From the NCBI GenBank assembly GCA_002398485.1, contig DGYV01000010.1, positions 5,017-26,739 of the forward strand: a DNA stretch of 21,723 nucleotides, written 5' to 3'. Source of the stretch: Peptococcaceae bacterium UBA4997 (GTDB lineage: Bacteria > Bacillota > Dehalobacteriia > UBA4068 > UBA4997). A model generated the notes under the pieces. The model saw only the letters and a list, made by a program, of their open reading frames with translations. It made no database searches and was not told where the DNA came from. Each line of letters begins with the position of its first letter. Within the stretch, counting starts at the first letter, position 1. A program made the translations under genes and the position numbers. Shown in pieces: positions 13,099-20,782 of this stretch.

Positions 13099-13609
13099 GC
13101 TGTTGGGTGCAGTTTTAGTTGTTTTTGCCTGTGGCTCATTAGGTAGGCTTGTGGCAATGGGGCTGAATGCCCGTAAACAGGAGTTAAGGGCTTTTCGTTA
13201 TGCTATCAGCGCTTTAGAAACGGAAATTGCCTATGGCTTAAACCCTTTACCGCAAGCTTTGTTAAGAGCTTCTGAAGAAGCGGGCGGGGGCGTAGGTAAG
13301 CTATTAGGGCAAACCTCTGCTGCTTTGTCTGTAAGCACGGGTGAAAATGCGGCACAGATTTGGCAGCATAAGCTGCAAAAAAATATCACAAAACTGCCTT
13401 TAGCCAGTGAGGATTTTGCGCTTTTGCATAAATTTGGCATGGGTCTTGGCGAATCGGACGGTGAAGACCAACTGCGCAGGCTCAAGCTTTTGAATCTGGA
13501 ACTGAAGGCCCGTGAGGATAAGGCGGCGGAGATGGCCGCTCAAATGGGTAAAATTTGGCAGAGCTTGGGTTGGGGTACGGGCATTATTCTAGCTTTATTA
13601 TGGCTTTAA
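13091..13609 (+). CDS. spoIIIAB: Stage III sporulation protein AB
   Basis: A 172-residue protein, about the family length of 171, anchored by hydrophobic segments at both ends (LKLLGAVLVVFACGSLGRLVA and SLGWGTGIILALLWL). The middle is helical, with RAFRYAISALETEIAYGLNPLPQALL, typical of SpoIIIAB and similar in fold to GspF-like secretion proteins. ATG 13091 is chosen because GGAGG (13078-13082) lies 8 bases upstream and the protein then begins at the membrane segment. The start overlaps the end of spoIIIAA, so translation is coupled. A 123-bp gap follows, unusually long for this operon. Confidence 0.93.
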   Translation: MLKLLGAVLVVFACGSLGRLVAMGLNARKQELRAFRYAISALETEIAYGLNPLPQALLRASEEAGGGVGKLLGQTSAALSVSTGENAAQIWQHKLQKNITKLPLASEDFALLHKFGMGLGESDGEDQLRRLKLLNLELKAREDKAAEMAAQMGKIWQSLGWGTGIILALLWL

Positions 13610-13732
13610 AAGTTATTTACGAAAATATCTTTTTTCAATGGGTTTATCTATATAAATATAAGTGCATTAAAAAAGCGGTATATAAGAATTTTTGGTTATT
13701 CAAGCTTTAATATGGATTTAGGAGGAATGGTA

Positions 13733-13933
13733 ATGGGGGATGTCAGTATCATCTTTTTTCTTACAGGGCTTGCTATTACGGTAACCATTTTGCATACTTT
13801 TTTAAAACAGGCAGGCAGGGAGGAATATGCATACCTTACTATTATAGTAGGCCTTGCCATTGCTCTTATTAAAGTTATACCCATTATCCTAAAGCTTTTT
13901 AATGAAGTGCAAGGTGTGTTCAAGCTTTATTAA
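13733..13933 (+). CDS. spoIIIAC: Stage III sporulation protein AC
   Basis: A 66-residue membrane protein with two hydrophobic helices (VSIIFFLTGLAITVTILHTFL and YLTIIVGLAIALIKVIPIIL) joined by KQAGREEYA, matching SpoIIIAC in length and sequence type. It is a small inner component of the SpoIIIA channel. Three in-frame ATGs exist (13712, 13727, 13733); only 13733 is correctly spaced (7 bases) from GGAGG at 13721-13725. spoIIIAD begins 24 bp downstream. Confidence 0.93.
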   Translation: MGDVSIIFFLTGLAITVTILHTFLKQAGREEYAYLTIIVGLAIALIKVIPIILKLFNEVQGVFKLY

Positions 13934-13957
13934 GGGGCATGATTTAGGAGGTATACC

Positions 13958-14350
13958 ATGGAAATATTCTTACCTATTTTAGGGCTGGCTTTAACTGCGG
14001 CTATTTTGGCAGTTTTCCTTAAGCAAAGTAAAATGCCTGTTTTAGCTGTTTTGGTAAGTGTAACTGCAGGTGCTGTTATTTTGATGCAGTTATTGCCGCG
14101 TTTGGCACAGGCATTGGAGATTTTTACACTGCTTGCCGAAAAGGCAAGCCTGAACCAGGTTTATTTGGGTATCATCTTAAAAATCATTGCCATTACTTAT
14201 ATCGGTGAATTTACGGCACAGGTTTGCAGGGATGCGGGGCAAGCTGCCATGGCAACTAAAATAGACCTTACCGCCAAAGTAATGATAATTATTTTGGCAG
14301 TACCCGTAATAGCGGCTATTTTGGATGGCGTTACCCAAATATTACCCTAA
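13958..14350 (+). CDS. spoIIIAD: Stage III sporulation protein AD
   Basis: A 130-residue membrane protein related to SpoIIIAC but longer. Hydrophobic helices are visible at about 2-20, 28-48, 68-86 and 107-127. ITYIGEFTAQVCRDAGQAAMATKIDLTAK is the conserved SpoIIIAD stretch. Residues 1-48 resemble SpoIIIAC, including FLKQSK/FLKQAG. AGGAGGT precedes the ATG. It lies in the middle of the spoIIIA operon, 11 bp before spoIIIAE. Confidence 0.95.
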   Translation: MEIFLPILGLALTAAILAVFLKQSKMPVLAVLVSVTAGAVILMQLLPRLAQALEIFTLLAEKASLNQVYLGIILKIIAITYIGEFTAQVCRDAGQAAMATKIDLTAKVMIIILAVPVIAAILDGVTQILP

Positions 14351-14361
14351 GGAGCGGGGGC

Positions 14362-15522
14362 ATGGATATTAAATCAAAATGTTTGCTGGTATTTGTTTTG
14401 TGCCTGATCTTTATGGCTTGTCCTGTCTATGCAAGTGCTGCCGAAACCGATGCAGAAGCTATTGCGGCAGATCTTGATTTTAGCGGTGTGGAAAGCTTTA
14501 TCAACAGCTTAAATAATGATTTGGTGGATGATTTTAATTTGCAAAATATTTGGCAAGATGCCAAAAATGGGCGGCTGGATCTAAGCTGGCAAAAAATTTT
14601 TAATGCCTTATGGCATAGGCTTTGGCATGAGGTTACGGAAAGTGCGGCTCTTTTGGTACAGCTTGTGGTATTGGCAGTGGCATCGCTTTTATTGGTCAAT
14701 TTTCAGGAAATGTTTCCCAAAAGCAGTATAGCCATTATTGCCAGAGCCGTAGTATACCTGGTACTGATGACCATAGCCTTGCAATCCTTTTTGCTGGTAG
14801 GGGATATGGTAAAAAACACAGTGGATAATATGTCGGGCTTTGTTTATGCCTTGCTGCCCACTCTTTTGACCTTGATGGTGGCAATGGGTGGCGTAAGCTC
14901 CGTGGGCATTTTTCATCCCGCACTTTTGGGTGCTATAGGCATAAATGTAAATATTATTAAGGTTGCGGTGGTGCCGCTGGCATATTTTAGTGCCGCATTG
15001 GTAGTGGTAAGTTATATAACACCAAAATTTGATTTAAGCAAAATGGCTAAGCTTTGTCAAAATATGGCGGTAGGTATTATAACCCTAATGCTTACACTGT
15101 TTACGGCTTTTTTGGGTATTTTGGGCTTAACAGGCGCAGCTATAGATGGTCTTACTATAAAGGCTGCTAAAAGTGCTACAGGCCTTTTTGTACCATTGGT
15201 GGGCAAACCACTGGCGGATGCCTTTGATACGGTTTTAAGCACAGCCCTTTTAATCAAAAACAGTGTTGGTGTGGTTGGTATACTGGTTATATTAATTATT
15301 TGCGCTTTACCTATTATAAAAATTTTGGTGATAGCGGTAATTTATCGTCTGGCCGCGGCATTGGTACAGCCTTTGGGTGATGGTGCATTGGCCGAGGCTT
15401 TGCATGGGCTCAGCAACAGCTTATTGGTTTTCTTTGCTGTGGTAGCGGGGCTGGGGCTTTTCTTTTTCTTTATGTTGAGCATTACAGTGGGAATTTCAGA
15501 TATTTCGATGATGATGAGGTAA
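14362..15522 (+). CDS. spoIIIAE: Stage III sporulation protein AE
   Basis: A 386-residue polytopic membrane protein, the largest channel component. It has an N-terminal signal peptide (CLLVFVLCLIFMACPVYASA, cleavage likely after ASA), an extracytoplasmic stretch of about 75 residues, and then seven to eight hydrophobic segments, with the family-typical NMSGFVYALLPTLLTLMVAMGG and LGILGLTGAAIDGLTIKAAK. AAGGAGCG precedes the ATG. spoIIIAF begins 2 bp after its stop codon, indicating coupled translation. Confidence 0.96.
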   Translation: MDIKSKCLLVFVLCLIFMACPVYASAAETDAEAIAADLDFSGVESFINSLNNDLVDDFNLQNIWQDAKNGRLDLSWQKIFNALWHRLWHEVTESAALLVQLVVLAVASLLLVNFQEMFPKSSIAIIARAVVYLVLMTIALQSFLLVGDMVKNTVDNMSGFVYALLPTLLTLMVAMGGVSSVGIFHPALLGAIGINVNIIKVAVVPLAYFSAALVVVSYITPKFDLSKMAKLCQNMAVGIITLMLTLFTAFLGILGLTGAAIDGLTIKAAKSATGLFVPLVGKPLADAFDTVLSTALLIKNSVGVVGILVILIICALPIIKILVIAVIYRLAAALVQPLGDGALAEALHGLSNSLLVFFAVVAGLGLFFFFMLSITVGISDISMMMR

Positions 15523-15524
15523 TT

Positions 15525-16058
15525 ATGGCTGGATTTATAGCAATTATAGGTGAAATGGTCAGAAATATTACCATTATTGCGCTTTTATCTTTGTTTTGGG
15601 AAATTCTGCTGCCCAGGGGGAAAACCAAAGCTTTTGCTCAAGTAGTGTTGGGGCTTTTGGTGATATTGGTGGTTTTGAACCCTTTGGGCAAATTATTCAA
15701 GGCAGATGTAAGCGCTGTAAGCTGGCAAAATTATCAGGATGTGCCCAGCGGCGGTATTATCAGTGCGGGCACTGCCTTAGAAGACAAATGGCAGTCTAAA
15801 GCGGCTGAGTCTTATGAGGAAAGCTTGAAAAAGCAAATAAAAGCACTGGCTCTTTTGGTGGAAAATGTAGCCGATGCGGAGGTGAGAGTAAGCCTTGAAA
15901 ATTATAACAGCTTGGAAAAAATTGATGTGATCTTAAGCCTTGAAAAGTCCGTAGCAGATGAAAAGGCTTTGCGGCAAAAGGTAGAAAGTGCTATCGGTAA
16001 TTTTTACGGGCTGTCAAGTGAACAAATTGAGGTGTTTATAGCAATAAGAGCGGAATAG
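15525..16058 (+). CDS. spoIIIAF: Stage III sporulation protein AF
   Basis: A 177-residue protein with two N-terminal membrane helices (about 12-28 and 38-56, LGLLVILVVLNPL) and an extracytoplasmic domain from about 60 to the end. That domain shows the small ring-building-motif fold (VENVADAEVRVSLENYN...IDVILSLEK, then helix DEKALRQKVESAIGNFYGL and strand IEVFIAIRAE). It is thought to form one of the rings of the SpoIIIA complex. The ribosome binding site overlaps the spoIIIAE stop. spoIIIAG starts 16 bp downstream. Confidence 0.92.
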   Translation: MAGFIAIIGEMVRNITIIALLSLFWEILLPRGKTKAFAQVVLGLLVILVVLNPLGKLFKADVSAVSWQNYQDVPSGGIISAGTALEDKWQSKAAESYEESLKKQIKALALLVENVADAEVRVSLENYNSLEKIDVILSLEKSVADEKALRQKVESAIGNFYGLSSEQIEVFIAIRAE

Positions 16059-16074
16059 GAGGATAAAAGATATT

Positions 16075-16683
16075 ATGCTGAAATTTTTTGAGAATAAGGA
16101 TAATAAAATAATAGAGGAAGAGGAAGTAAAAAGCAATTTTTTTCCCCTTACTCCCAAACAAAAAAAACGCCTGCTCCCTTTAGTTGTTTGTCTTTTTGTG
16201 GGAATATTTCTAATGGCTTTGGGTTCTTTTTGGGGAGGGGATGCCTCACCCCCTATGCTGGAAGCGGAAGAGCCTCTTAACGAGAATAATGTTACTGTGG
16301 CAAATAAAGAGAATAGCTTATGCCATGATTTAGAGGAGATATTGGCTAAAATGGCAGGTGTGGGCGAAGTAAGCGTTTATATAAGCTATGCTGAAGGCGA
16401 GCGTTTGGAATATGCCGTGGATGCCACCACCACCACCCGAAAAGTGGAAGAAAAAGATAACGACGGTTCCATACGTACCACTTCCGAAATAAGTGAAAGC
16501 GGCCAAATGGTAATGGGTGAAAACCAGCCTGTTTTGATACAGGAAAGCAAGGCTGAAATCCAGGGGGTAATGGTAGTAGCGGCAGGTGCGGAAAATTTAC
16601 AGGTTAAAGCAGATTTGATCCTGGCTGTACAAAAGCTTTTAGGTGTTCCCGCGCACCGTATTCAGGTAAGCCCTGCGGGCTAG
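16075..16683 (+). CDS. spoIIIAG: Stage III sporulation protein AG
   Basis: A 202-residue protein that forms a large ring in the intermembrane space. One membrane helix lies at about 34-52 (LLPLVVCLFVGIFLMALGSFW). The extracellular ring domain (about 82-200) holds LEEILAKMAGVGEVSVYISYAEG, a Thr/Ser/Glu-rich insertion (TTTTRKVEEKDNDGSIRTTS) that fits the strand-forming insertion of SpoIIIAG, and IQGVMVVAAGAENLQVKADLILAVQKLLGV. AGGAGG precedes the ATG. spoIIIAH follows after 30 bp. Confidence 0.94.
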   Translation: MLKFFENKDNKIIEEEEVKSNFFPLTPKQKKRLLPLVVCLFVGIFLMALGSFWGGDASPPMLEAEEPLNENNVTVANKENSLCHDLEEILAKMAGVGEVSVYISYAEGERLEYAVDATTTTRKVEEKDNDGSIRTTSEISESGQMVMGENQPVLIQESKAEIQGVMVVAAGAENLQVKADLILAVQKLLGVPAHRIQVSPAG

Positions 16684-16713
16684 GCACATAAAATTTAGTT
16701 AAGGAGGCAAATT

Positions 16714-17382
16714 ATGAGAAGAAAAGCAAAAAACCTTTTTAAGGAGGATCTGGAACCAAATTACACTTTGCGTAAGCTTACAGTTACACTTTCTTTGGTA
16801 GTGGTAGTATTAGGCGCTGCTTTGGTTTACCGAAGCATACAGGCGGGGCAATTGCAGGAAGCCTTTTTCCCTACTTACAATATGATGGAAACTGTGAATA
16901 AAAGCCTAGAAGATCCTAAAATAGAAGTAACGCAGGACAATACCTCTCTTGATAAAGCAATGGCAAGCGGTACGGAAAAAGAAAAGGGGGATGTTGCAGC
17001 AAGCAAGGATGATGAAAAAACAGGCGGCAGTGATTATTTTTTGAATTATGCAATGCAGAGGGACAGCGCGCGCGCCCAACAGGTGGAAATGCTTACAAAG
17101 CTTATCGATAACAAAAATACGGATGCCGAAACTAAAAAAACCGCCCAGGATAAAATAATAGCCATAACGGATGCTCTTGAGGATGAACTGTTGCTTACAA
17201 ATTTACTTAATGCCAAATATAATACGGAAACTGCGGTATTCGTGCAGAAGGCTCAGGTAAATGTTATAATAAAAGGAGAACCTAATAGTTTAGAGCCGGA
17301 AGAGGTGGAAAAAATTGCCCAAATGGTTGAGAGCCAAACGGATGTAGGCTATGAAAATGTCATAATTGTCTTAAAAAAATAA
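16714..17382 (+). CDS. spoIIIAH: Stage III sporulation protein AH
   Basis: SpoIIIAH is the mother-cell partner that binds forespore SpoIIQ across the intermembrane space. The 222-residue protein has one membrane helix at about 21-41 (LTVTLSLVVVVLGAALVYRS), a variable acidic linker (about 60-105) and the YscJ-like domain at about 108-222 (FLNYAMQRDSARAQQVEMLTKLID...NVIIKGEPNSLEPEEVEKIAQMV...NVIIVLKK). AAGGAGG precedes the ATG. It is the last gene of the spoIIIA operon; the following 150 bp contain the asp23 promoter and no obvious terminator. Confidence 0.94.
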   Translation: MRRKAKNLFKEDLEPNYTLRKLTVTLSLVVVVLGAALVYRSIQAGQLQEAFFPTYNMMETVNKSLEDPKIEVTQDNTSLDKAMASGTEKEKGDVAASKDDEKTGGSDYFLNYAMQRDSARAQQVEMLTKLIDNKNTDAETKKTAQDKIIAITDALEDELLLTNLLNAKYNTETAVFVQKAQVNVIIKGEPNSLEPEEVEKIAQMVESQTDVGYENVIIVLKK

Positions 17383-17473
17383 ACTATTCATACTTTTAAC
17401 GGCTTGATTTTGCCTAAATTATGTAAAAAACAAGGCTTAATCTGTAAAAATGCAGAATAACTGTGCTTATTTA

Positions 17474-17502
17474 TTGTTATTTCTTGTTTGTTTTGTTATA
17501 AT
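17474..17502 (+). promoter_or_regulatory. SigmaA-type promoter of the asp23 cluster
   Basis: TTGTTA (17474-17479), exactly 17 bases and a perfect TATAAT (17497-17502), about 24 bases before the AAAGGAGGTG ribosome binding site region. This would let the asp23-amaP-DUF2273 genes, and possibly nusB, be expressed in growing cells independently of spoIIIA. Confidence 0.75.
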
Positions 17503-17532
17503 AATATCTATAAATTTAAAGGAGGTGTTATA

Positions 17533-17946
17533 ATGGTAGAAAAGATTATCGATATAACGGAAGAATATTCTGAAGAAACAGGCTCCGGCAGTAATGTAAA
17601 AATAGCTAATGATGTTGTGGCTACCATAGCAGGTTTGGCTACGGCCGATGTAGCTGGGGTTGCGGGAATGAGCGGCGGTATTTCGGGCGGCTTTGCACAA
17701 ATGCTTGGTAAAAAACAATTGACCAAGGGTGTAAAGGTAGAAATAATTGAAAACACTGTTGCTATAGATCTTTTTATCATTGTGGATTATGGTGTTAAAA
17801 TACCTGATGTTGCCTACCTTATTCAAACTAAAGTAAAAGAAGCTGTAGAAACTATGACAGGGCTTGTGGCTACCGCTGTTAATGTGAATGTACAGGGTGT
17901 CTCTTTTGCTCCGGGTGCGGAGGAAACAGCAGAAACAGAAGATTAA
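17533..17946 (+). CDS. Asp23/Gls24-family envelope stress response protein
   Basis: A 137-residue cytoplasmic protein of the Asp23 family, proteins that gather at the membrane and affect cell-envelope homeostasis. The Asp23 core runs from about residue 22 to 125 (VKIANDVVATIAGLATADVAGVAGMSGG...VKVEIIENTVAIDLFIIVDYGVKIPDVAYLIQTKVKEAVETMTGLV...VNVNVQGV). ATG 17533 follows GGAGGTG by 6 bases. In Bacillus subtilis the homolog yqhY also lies beside nusB. A stable hairpin separates it from amaP. Confidence 0.93.
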   Translation: MVEKIIDITEEYSEETGSGSNVKIANDVVATIAGLATADVAGVAGMSGGISGGFAQMLGKKQLTKGVKVEIIENTVAIDLFIIVDYGVKIPDVAYLIQTKVKEAVETMTGLVATAVNVNVQGVSFAPGAEETAETED

Positions 17947-17952
17947 GGGTTT

Positions 17953-17983
17953 AAGGGGCTTCTGGTTTTGCCAAAAGCCCCTT
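17953..17983 (+). other. Intercistronic hairpin between asp23 and amaP genes
   Basis: AAGGGGCTT (17953-17961) pairs with AAGCCCCTT (17975-17983), and inside it TGG pairs with CCA. No T-run follows. It may weaken read-through or stabilise the asp23 message, making Asp23 more abundant than its anchor. Confidence 0.6.
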
Positions 17984-18015
17984 ATCGAGCTTTAAATGGG
18001 ATGAGGAGGTACACT

Positions 18016-18546
18016 ATGAAAGCAATAGATAGGCTGGTAGTTTTTTTAGTTTCGCTTTTTGTAGTTTTAATAGGTGTTGTGCTCATTCTGGCTGCTTTTG
18101 AAAAGGAAATTGTCCTTACTTATGTTGCTAATATATTGGACGGGCCTTCCTATTTGGGTTGGGTAATGCTTTTAGTGGGCGCGCTTATAGTTATCATTGG
18201 TGTAGTGGTAATGGTAGGCATTGCTTTCCGCAGTGATAAAAGAGCTCAGCCTAAAGCTGTTGAAACCAATGTAGAGGGCGGTAATGTGCAAATGAGTGTT
18301 TCCGCCATTAATTGTATTGTTGAGCAAGCGGCCAGAAACATAAACGGCTTGGGCGAAATCACCACTGAAGTGCATAATACCCCCAACGGCGTGGAAATAC
18401 GCGCTAAAGTTACCGTTAATTCGGAAGTCAATATACCGGAAATGGCAAATAATCTGCAAACTGTTATTAAAAATCAACTGGAAAATATGGGTGGCCTTAC
18501 TGTAGCTTCTGTCAAGGTTCTGGTGGTTGATATAGCAAGTTATTAA
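18016..18546 (+). CDS. amaP: AmaP-like alkaline shock response membrane anchor
   Basis: A 176-residue protein with two membrane helices (about 6-28, VVFLVSLFVVLIGVVLILAAF, and 47-70, WVMLLVGALIVIIGVVVMVGI) and a cytoplasmic Asp23-like domain from about 80 to 176 (VQMSVSAINCIVEQAARNINGLGEITTEVHNTPNGVEIRAKVTVN). This is the AmaP layout; in Staphylococcus aureus AmaP holds Asp23 at the membrane. ATG 18016 is preferred because GAGGAGG lies just upstream; longer in-frame starts run through the hairpin. DUF2273 follows after 33 bp. Confidence 0.88.
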   Translation: MKAIDRLVVFLVSLFVVLIGVVLILAAFEKEIVLTYVANILDGPSYLGWVMLLVGALIVIIGVVVMVGIAFRSDKRAQPKAVETNVEGGNVQMSVSAINCIVEQAARNINGLGEITTEVHNTPNGVEIRAKVTVNSEVNIPEMANNLQTVIKNQLENMGGLTVASVKVLVVDIASY

Positions 18547-18579
18547 GAACTTTCGGCTTTACGGTTAGGAGGTTTAAAT

Positions 18580-18798
18580 ATGGATTGGTCTAATTTTTGG
18601 GCAGAGCTTTGGCAGTATCACAGGGGCAAGATCATAGGCATTTTTTTAGGCTTGCTTGTTGGTATTTCGCTGGCTGTTTTTGGTTTTTGGCGAACTCTGC
18701 TGGTGGCTGTTTGTATAATAATAGGTTATTTTATAGGTAAAAAAATAGATGGTAATTTTGATTTTCATGGGTTCTTTGGCAAATTTTCCAAAAAATAA
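18580..18798 (+). CDS. DUF2273 small membrane protein
   Basis: A 72-residue protein starting MDWSNFWAELWQYHRGKIIG, with two hydrophobic helices (GIFLGLLVGISLAVFGFW and LLVAVCIIIGYFIGKKID). DUF2273 proteins are regularly encoded between asp23-type genes and are thought to be membrane partners of that system. AGGAGG precedes the ATG. nusB begins 30 bp downstream. Confidence 0.88.
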   Translation: MDWSNFWAELWQYHRGKIIGIFLGLLVGISLAVFGFWRTLLVAVCIIIGYFIGKKIDGNFDFHGFFGKFSKK

Positions 18799-18828
18799 TT
18801 TTTAAGGCATCCAAAGGAGGATACATTC

Positions 18829-19296
18829 TTGAATAGACACACAGCTAGGGAAACTGCCCTGCAAATGTTGTTTCAAATGGATATAGGCGGCAATAGTTAT
18901 GAAGTTGCCCAAAATACTCTGGAGGAGGCCGCTTTAAGTAAAAAATTTGCGCTTTTTACCAAGCAGTTGGTGCAAGGTGTAACTGAAAAGCTAACTAATC
19001 TAGATATACTTATCAACAAGCACAGCCATAATTGGCAGGTGGACAGGCTTTCAGGCGTGGACCGTGCTATTTTGCGCCTGGCTGCTTATGAACTTATTTA
19101 TACTGAGGAAACCCCTGCCAATGCGGTTATAAACGAAGCCATCGAGCTGGCAAAATTCTTCAGTGCCGATGAAGCTCCAGCTTTTGTTAACGGTGTATTG
19201 GACAGTATTCTTGCCGAAAGAGATAAAAATAAGCAGGAAACAAAAGAAGTAGTACAAGAAGAAACAAAAGAAGTACAAGAGAATAACAAAGAGTAA
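18829..19296 (+). CDS. nusB: Transcription antitermination factor NusB
   Basis: NusB binds boxA RNA with NusE (S10) and supports rRNA antitermination. Residues 1-137 are the all-helical NusB fold (HTARETALQMLFQMDIGG..., VDRLSGVDRAILRLAAYELIY, PANAVINEAIELAKFF, FVNGVLDSIL). The start is TTG at 18829, 8 bases after AAAGGAGG; the residues N-R-H-T-A-R-E right after it are family-typical. A Lys/Glu/Thr-rich tail of about 18 residues encoded by a short duplication extends beyond the usual end. The TsaD-like gene starts 9 bp downstream. Confidence 0.96.
   Translation: MNRHTARETALQMLFQMDIGGNSYEVAQNTLEEAALSKKFALFTKQLVQGVTEKLTNLDILINKHSHNWQVDRLSGVDRAILRLAAYELIYTEETPANAVINEAIELAKFFSADEAPAFVNGVLDSILAERDKNKQETKEVVQEETKEVQENNKE
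19237..19284 (+). repeat. Short tandem duplication in the nusB tail
   Basis: GAAACAAAAGAAGTA occurs at 19237-19251 and 19261-19275, a 24-bp period with a 3-bp slip afterwards, encoding two ETKEV units. It is in frame and extends the NusB C-terminus. Confidence 0.8.
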
Positions 19297-19305
19297 GAGG
19301 ATTTT

Positions 19306-20259
19306 ATGTCTGTGATCATCGGTATAGATACCAGTTGTTATACCACTTCTGTAGCTGTTATAGATTTAGACGGTACAAAGGTGGCGGAAAACCGCCGCCT
19401 TTTGGCTGTAGAAAAAGGGAGCCGCGGAATTTCTCAATCGGCTGCCCTTTTTCAGCATATCAGGGAAGGCAGTGATGTAATAGCCCAAGTCCTTGCCCAA
19501 GTGAATAAAAATTCTGTGGTTGCGGTTGCCGTAAGTACAGCGCCCCGTAACCTGGCAGATTCTTACATGCCCGTATTTTTGGCAGGAGTCAATGCCGCAA
19601 AAATTTTGGGAGCGGCTTATGCAGTACCCATTTATTGTTTTTCACATCAGGAAGGGCATATAATGGCTGCTTTGGTTACAGCTAAAATGCCCAAAAAGCA
19701 GGAATTTTTAGCTGTTCATCTATCGGGTGGTACTTCGGAAATCTTAAAAGTGAAAACAATACCTGAAGGTTTTGAAATAAATATACTGGGCGCGGGCACC
19801 GATCTGCACGCGGGCCAATTTGTGGATAGGGTAGGTGTGGCCTTAGGCTTGCCTTTTCCCGCAGGTGTAAAGCTGGATAAATTGGCTTGCAGCTGCAAGG
19901 AGGATTTTACTGTTATAAAAGTGGCAGTGTGCGGCAGGGATTTTTCTTTTTCAGGCCCGGAAAGCGCAGCCCAGCGTTTGATAGCTAAAGGAGAAAAAGC
20001 CGAAAAGGTGGCTTGCGCAACTTTTGATTGTATAGCAAAAACACTTGTTAAAACCTTGAATTCTGCTATGGAGCACACAGGCTTACAAAATATTTTATTT
20101 TCGGGCGGGGTTTCGGGAAGTGTTTATTTAAAACAAAAGCTGGAAGAAAATTTGTTAAAAAGGGCGGCTTTATATTTTGCTCCGCCCGAGTATGCCAGGG
20201 ATAATGCTTTGGGGATTGCGTATTTAGGTAAAAAAGCCTATTATGATCAACATATATAA
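19306..20259 (+). CDS. TsaD/Kae1-like paralog (ASKHA ATPase fold)
   Basis: A 317-residue protein of the Kae1/TsaD (old name: O-sialoglycoprotein endopeptidase) family. It has IIGIDTSCYTTSVAV (phosphate-1-like), the metal-binding pair H114-x3-H118 in SHQEGHIMAAL, HLSGGTSEI (138-146), GAGTDLHAGQFVDRVGVALGLPFPAG and NILFSGGVSGS. True TsaD is about 335-345 residues and reads HxEGH followed by a longer C-terminus, so this shorter protein is probably the Bacillota paralog seen near nusB rather than the tRNA t6A synthase itself. No TsaB/TsaE gene is nearby. Its ribosome binding site is modest (AAGAGG). Role unknown. Confidence 0.8.
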   Translation: MSVIIGIDTSCYTTSVAVIDLDGTKVAENRRLLAVEKGSRGISQSAALFQHIREGSDVIAQVLAQVNKNSVVAVAVSTAPRNLADSYMPVFLAGVNAAKILGAAYAVPIYCFSHQEGHIMAALVTAKMPKKQEFLAVHLSGGTSEILKVKTIPEGFEINILGAGTDLHAGQFVDRVGVALGLPFPAGVKLDKLACSCKEDFTVIKVAVCGRDFSFSGPESAAQRLIAKGEKAEKVACATFDCIAKTLVKTLNSAMEHTGLQNILFSGGVSGSVYLKQKLEENLLKRAALYFAPPEYARDNALGIAYLGKKAYYDQHI

Positions 20260-20278
20260 ATTAGGAGGTTTAATGTAA

Positions 20279-20782
20279 ATGGAAGTAACAACAACACAAA
20301 ATGGTGTGGATTTGGAACTGTTGAAACCCGTATTGGCCGAATATGCCAAGGTTTCCGGTTCCTTAATCACGATCCTGCAAAAAACGCAGGCTATTTATGG
20401 TTATCTGCCCATAAGCGCCTTAACGGAAATTGCGGCTGCTACAGGGGTTGCACCTGCCAAAATTATGGGGGTTGCCACCTTTTATACCCAGTTCCGTTTG
20501 GAACCTATAGGCAAGTACCTTATCATGGTTTGCCAGGGTACTGCCTGCCATGTTAATGGTTCGGAAAAATTAGCGCAGGCTTTGAGTGATGAATTGGGTA
20601 TTCAAGATGGTGAAACCAGCAAAGACGGATTGTTCACTCTTAAACATGTGGCTTGCCTGGGTTGTTGCTCCCTTGCACCCGCGATTATGATAAATGATGA
20701 TGTTTATGGTAATTTAACCGGTGATAAAGCTAGGAAGATAGTACAAGACATAGCTAAAAAAACAAAGGAGGCGGCAAAATAA
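20279..20782 (+). CDS. NuoE/HydC-like [2Fe-2S] subunit of an NAD-linked hydrogenase complex
   Basis: A 167-residue thioredoxin-like ferredoxin of the NuoE family, with a helical N-terminus (LLKPVLAEYAKVSGSLITILQKTQAIYGYLP) and the four cluster ligands C85-x4-C90 (CQGTAC) and C126-x3-C130 (CLGCC). In electron-bifurcating [FeFe] hydrogenases and NADP-reducing hydrogenases this subunit (HydC/HndA) pairs with a NuoF-like flavoprotein, which is exactly the next gene, overlapping by one base (TAATG). AGGAGGT lies 9 bases before the ATG. A complex I or formate dehydrogenase module is possible, but hydG in the same window supports a hydrogenase. Confidence 0.92.
   Translation: MEVTTTQNGVDLELLKPVLAEYAKVSGSLITILQKTQAIYGYLPISALTEIAAATGVAPAKIMGVATFYTQFRLEPIGKYLIMVCQGTACHVNGSEKLAQALSDELGIQDGETSKDGLFTLKHVACLGCCSLAPAIMINDDVYGNLTGDKARKIVQDIAKKTKEAAK

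Noticed and set aside
17467..17826. Minus-strand 119-codon frame opposite asp23
   Set aside because: Antisense to a conserved gene and covering its promoter; no domain recognisable.
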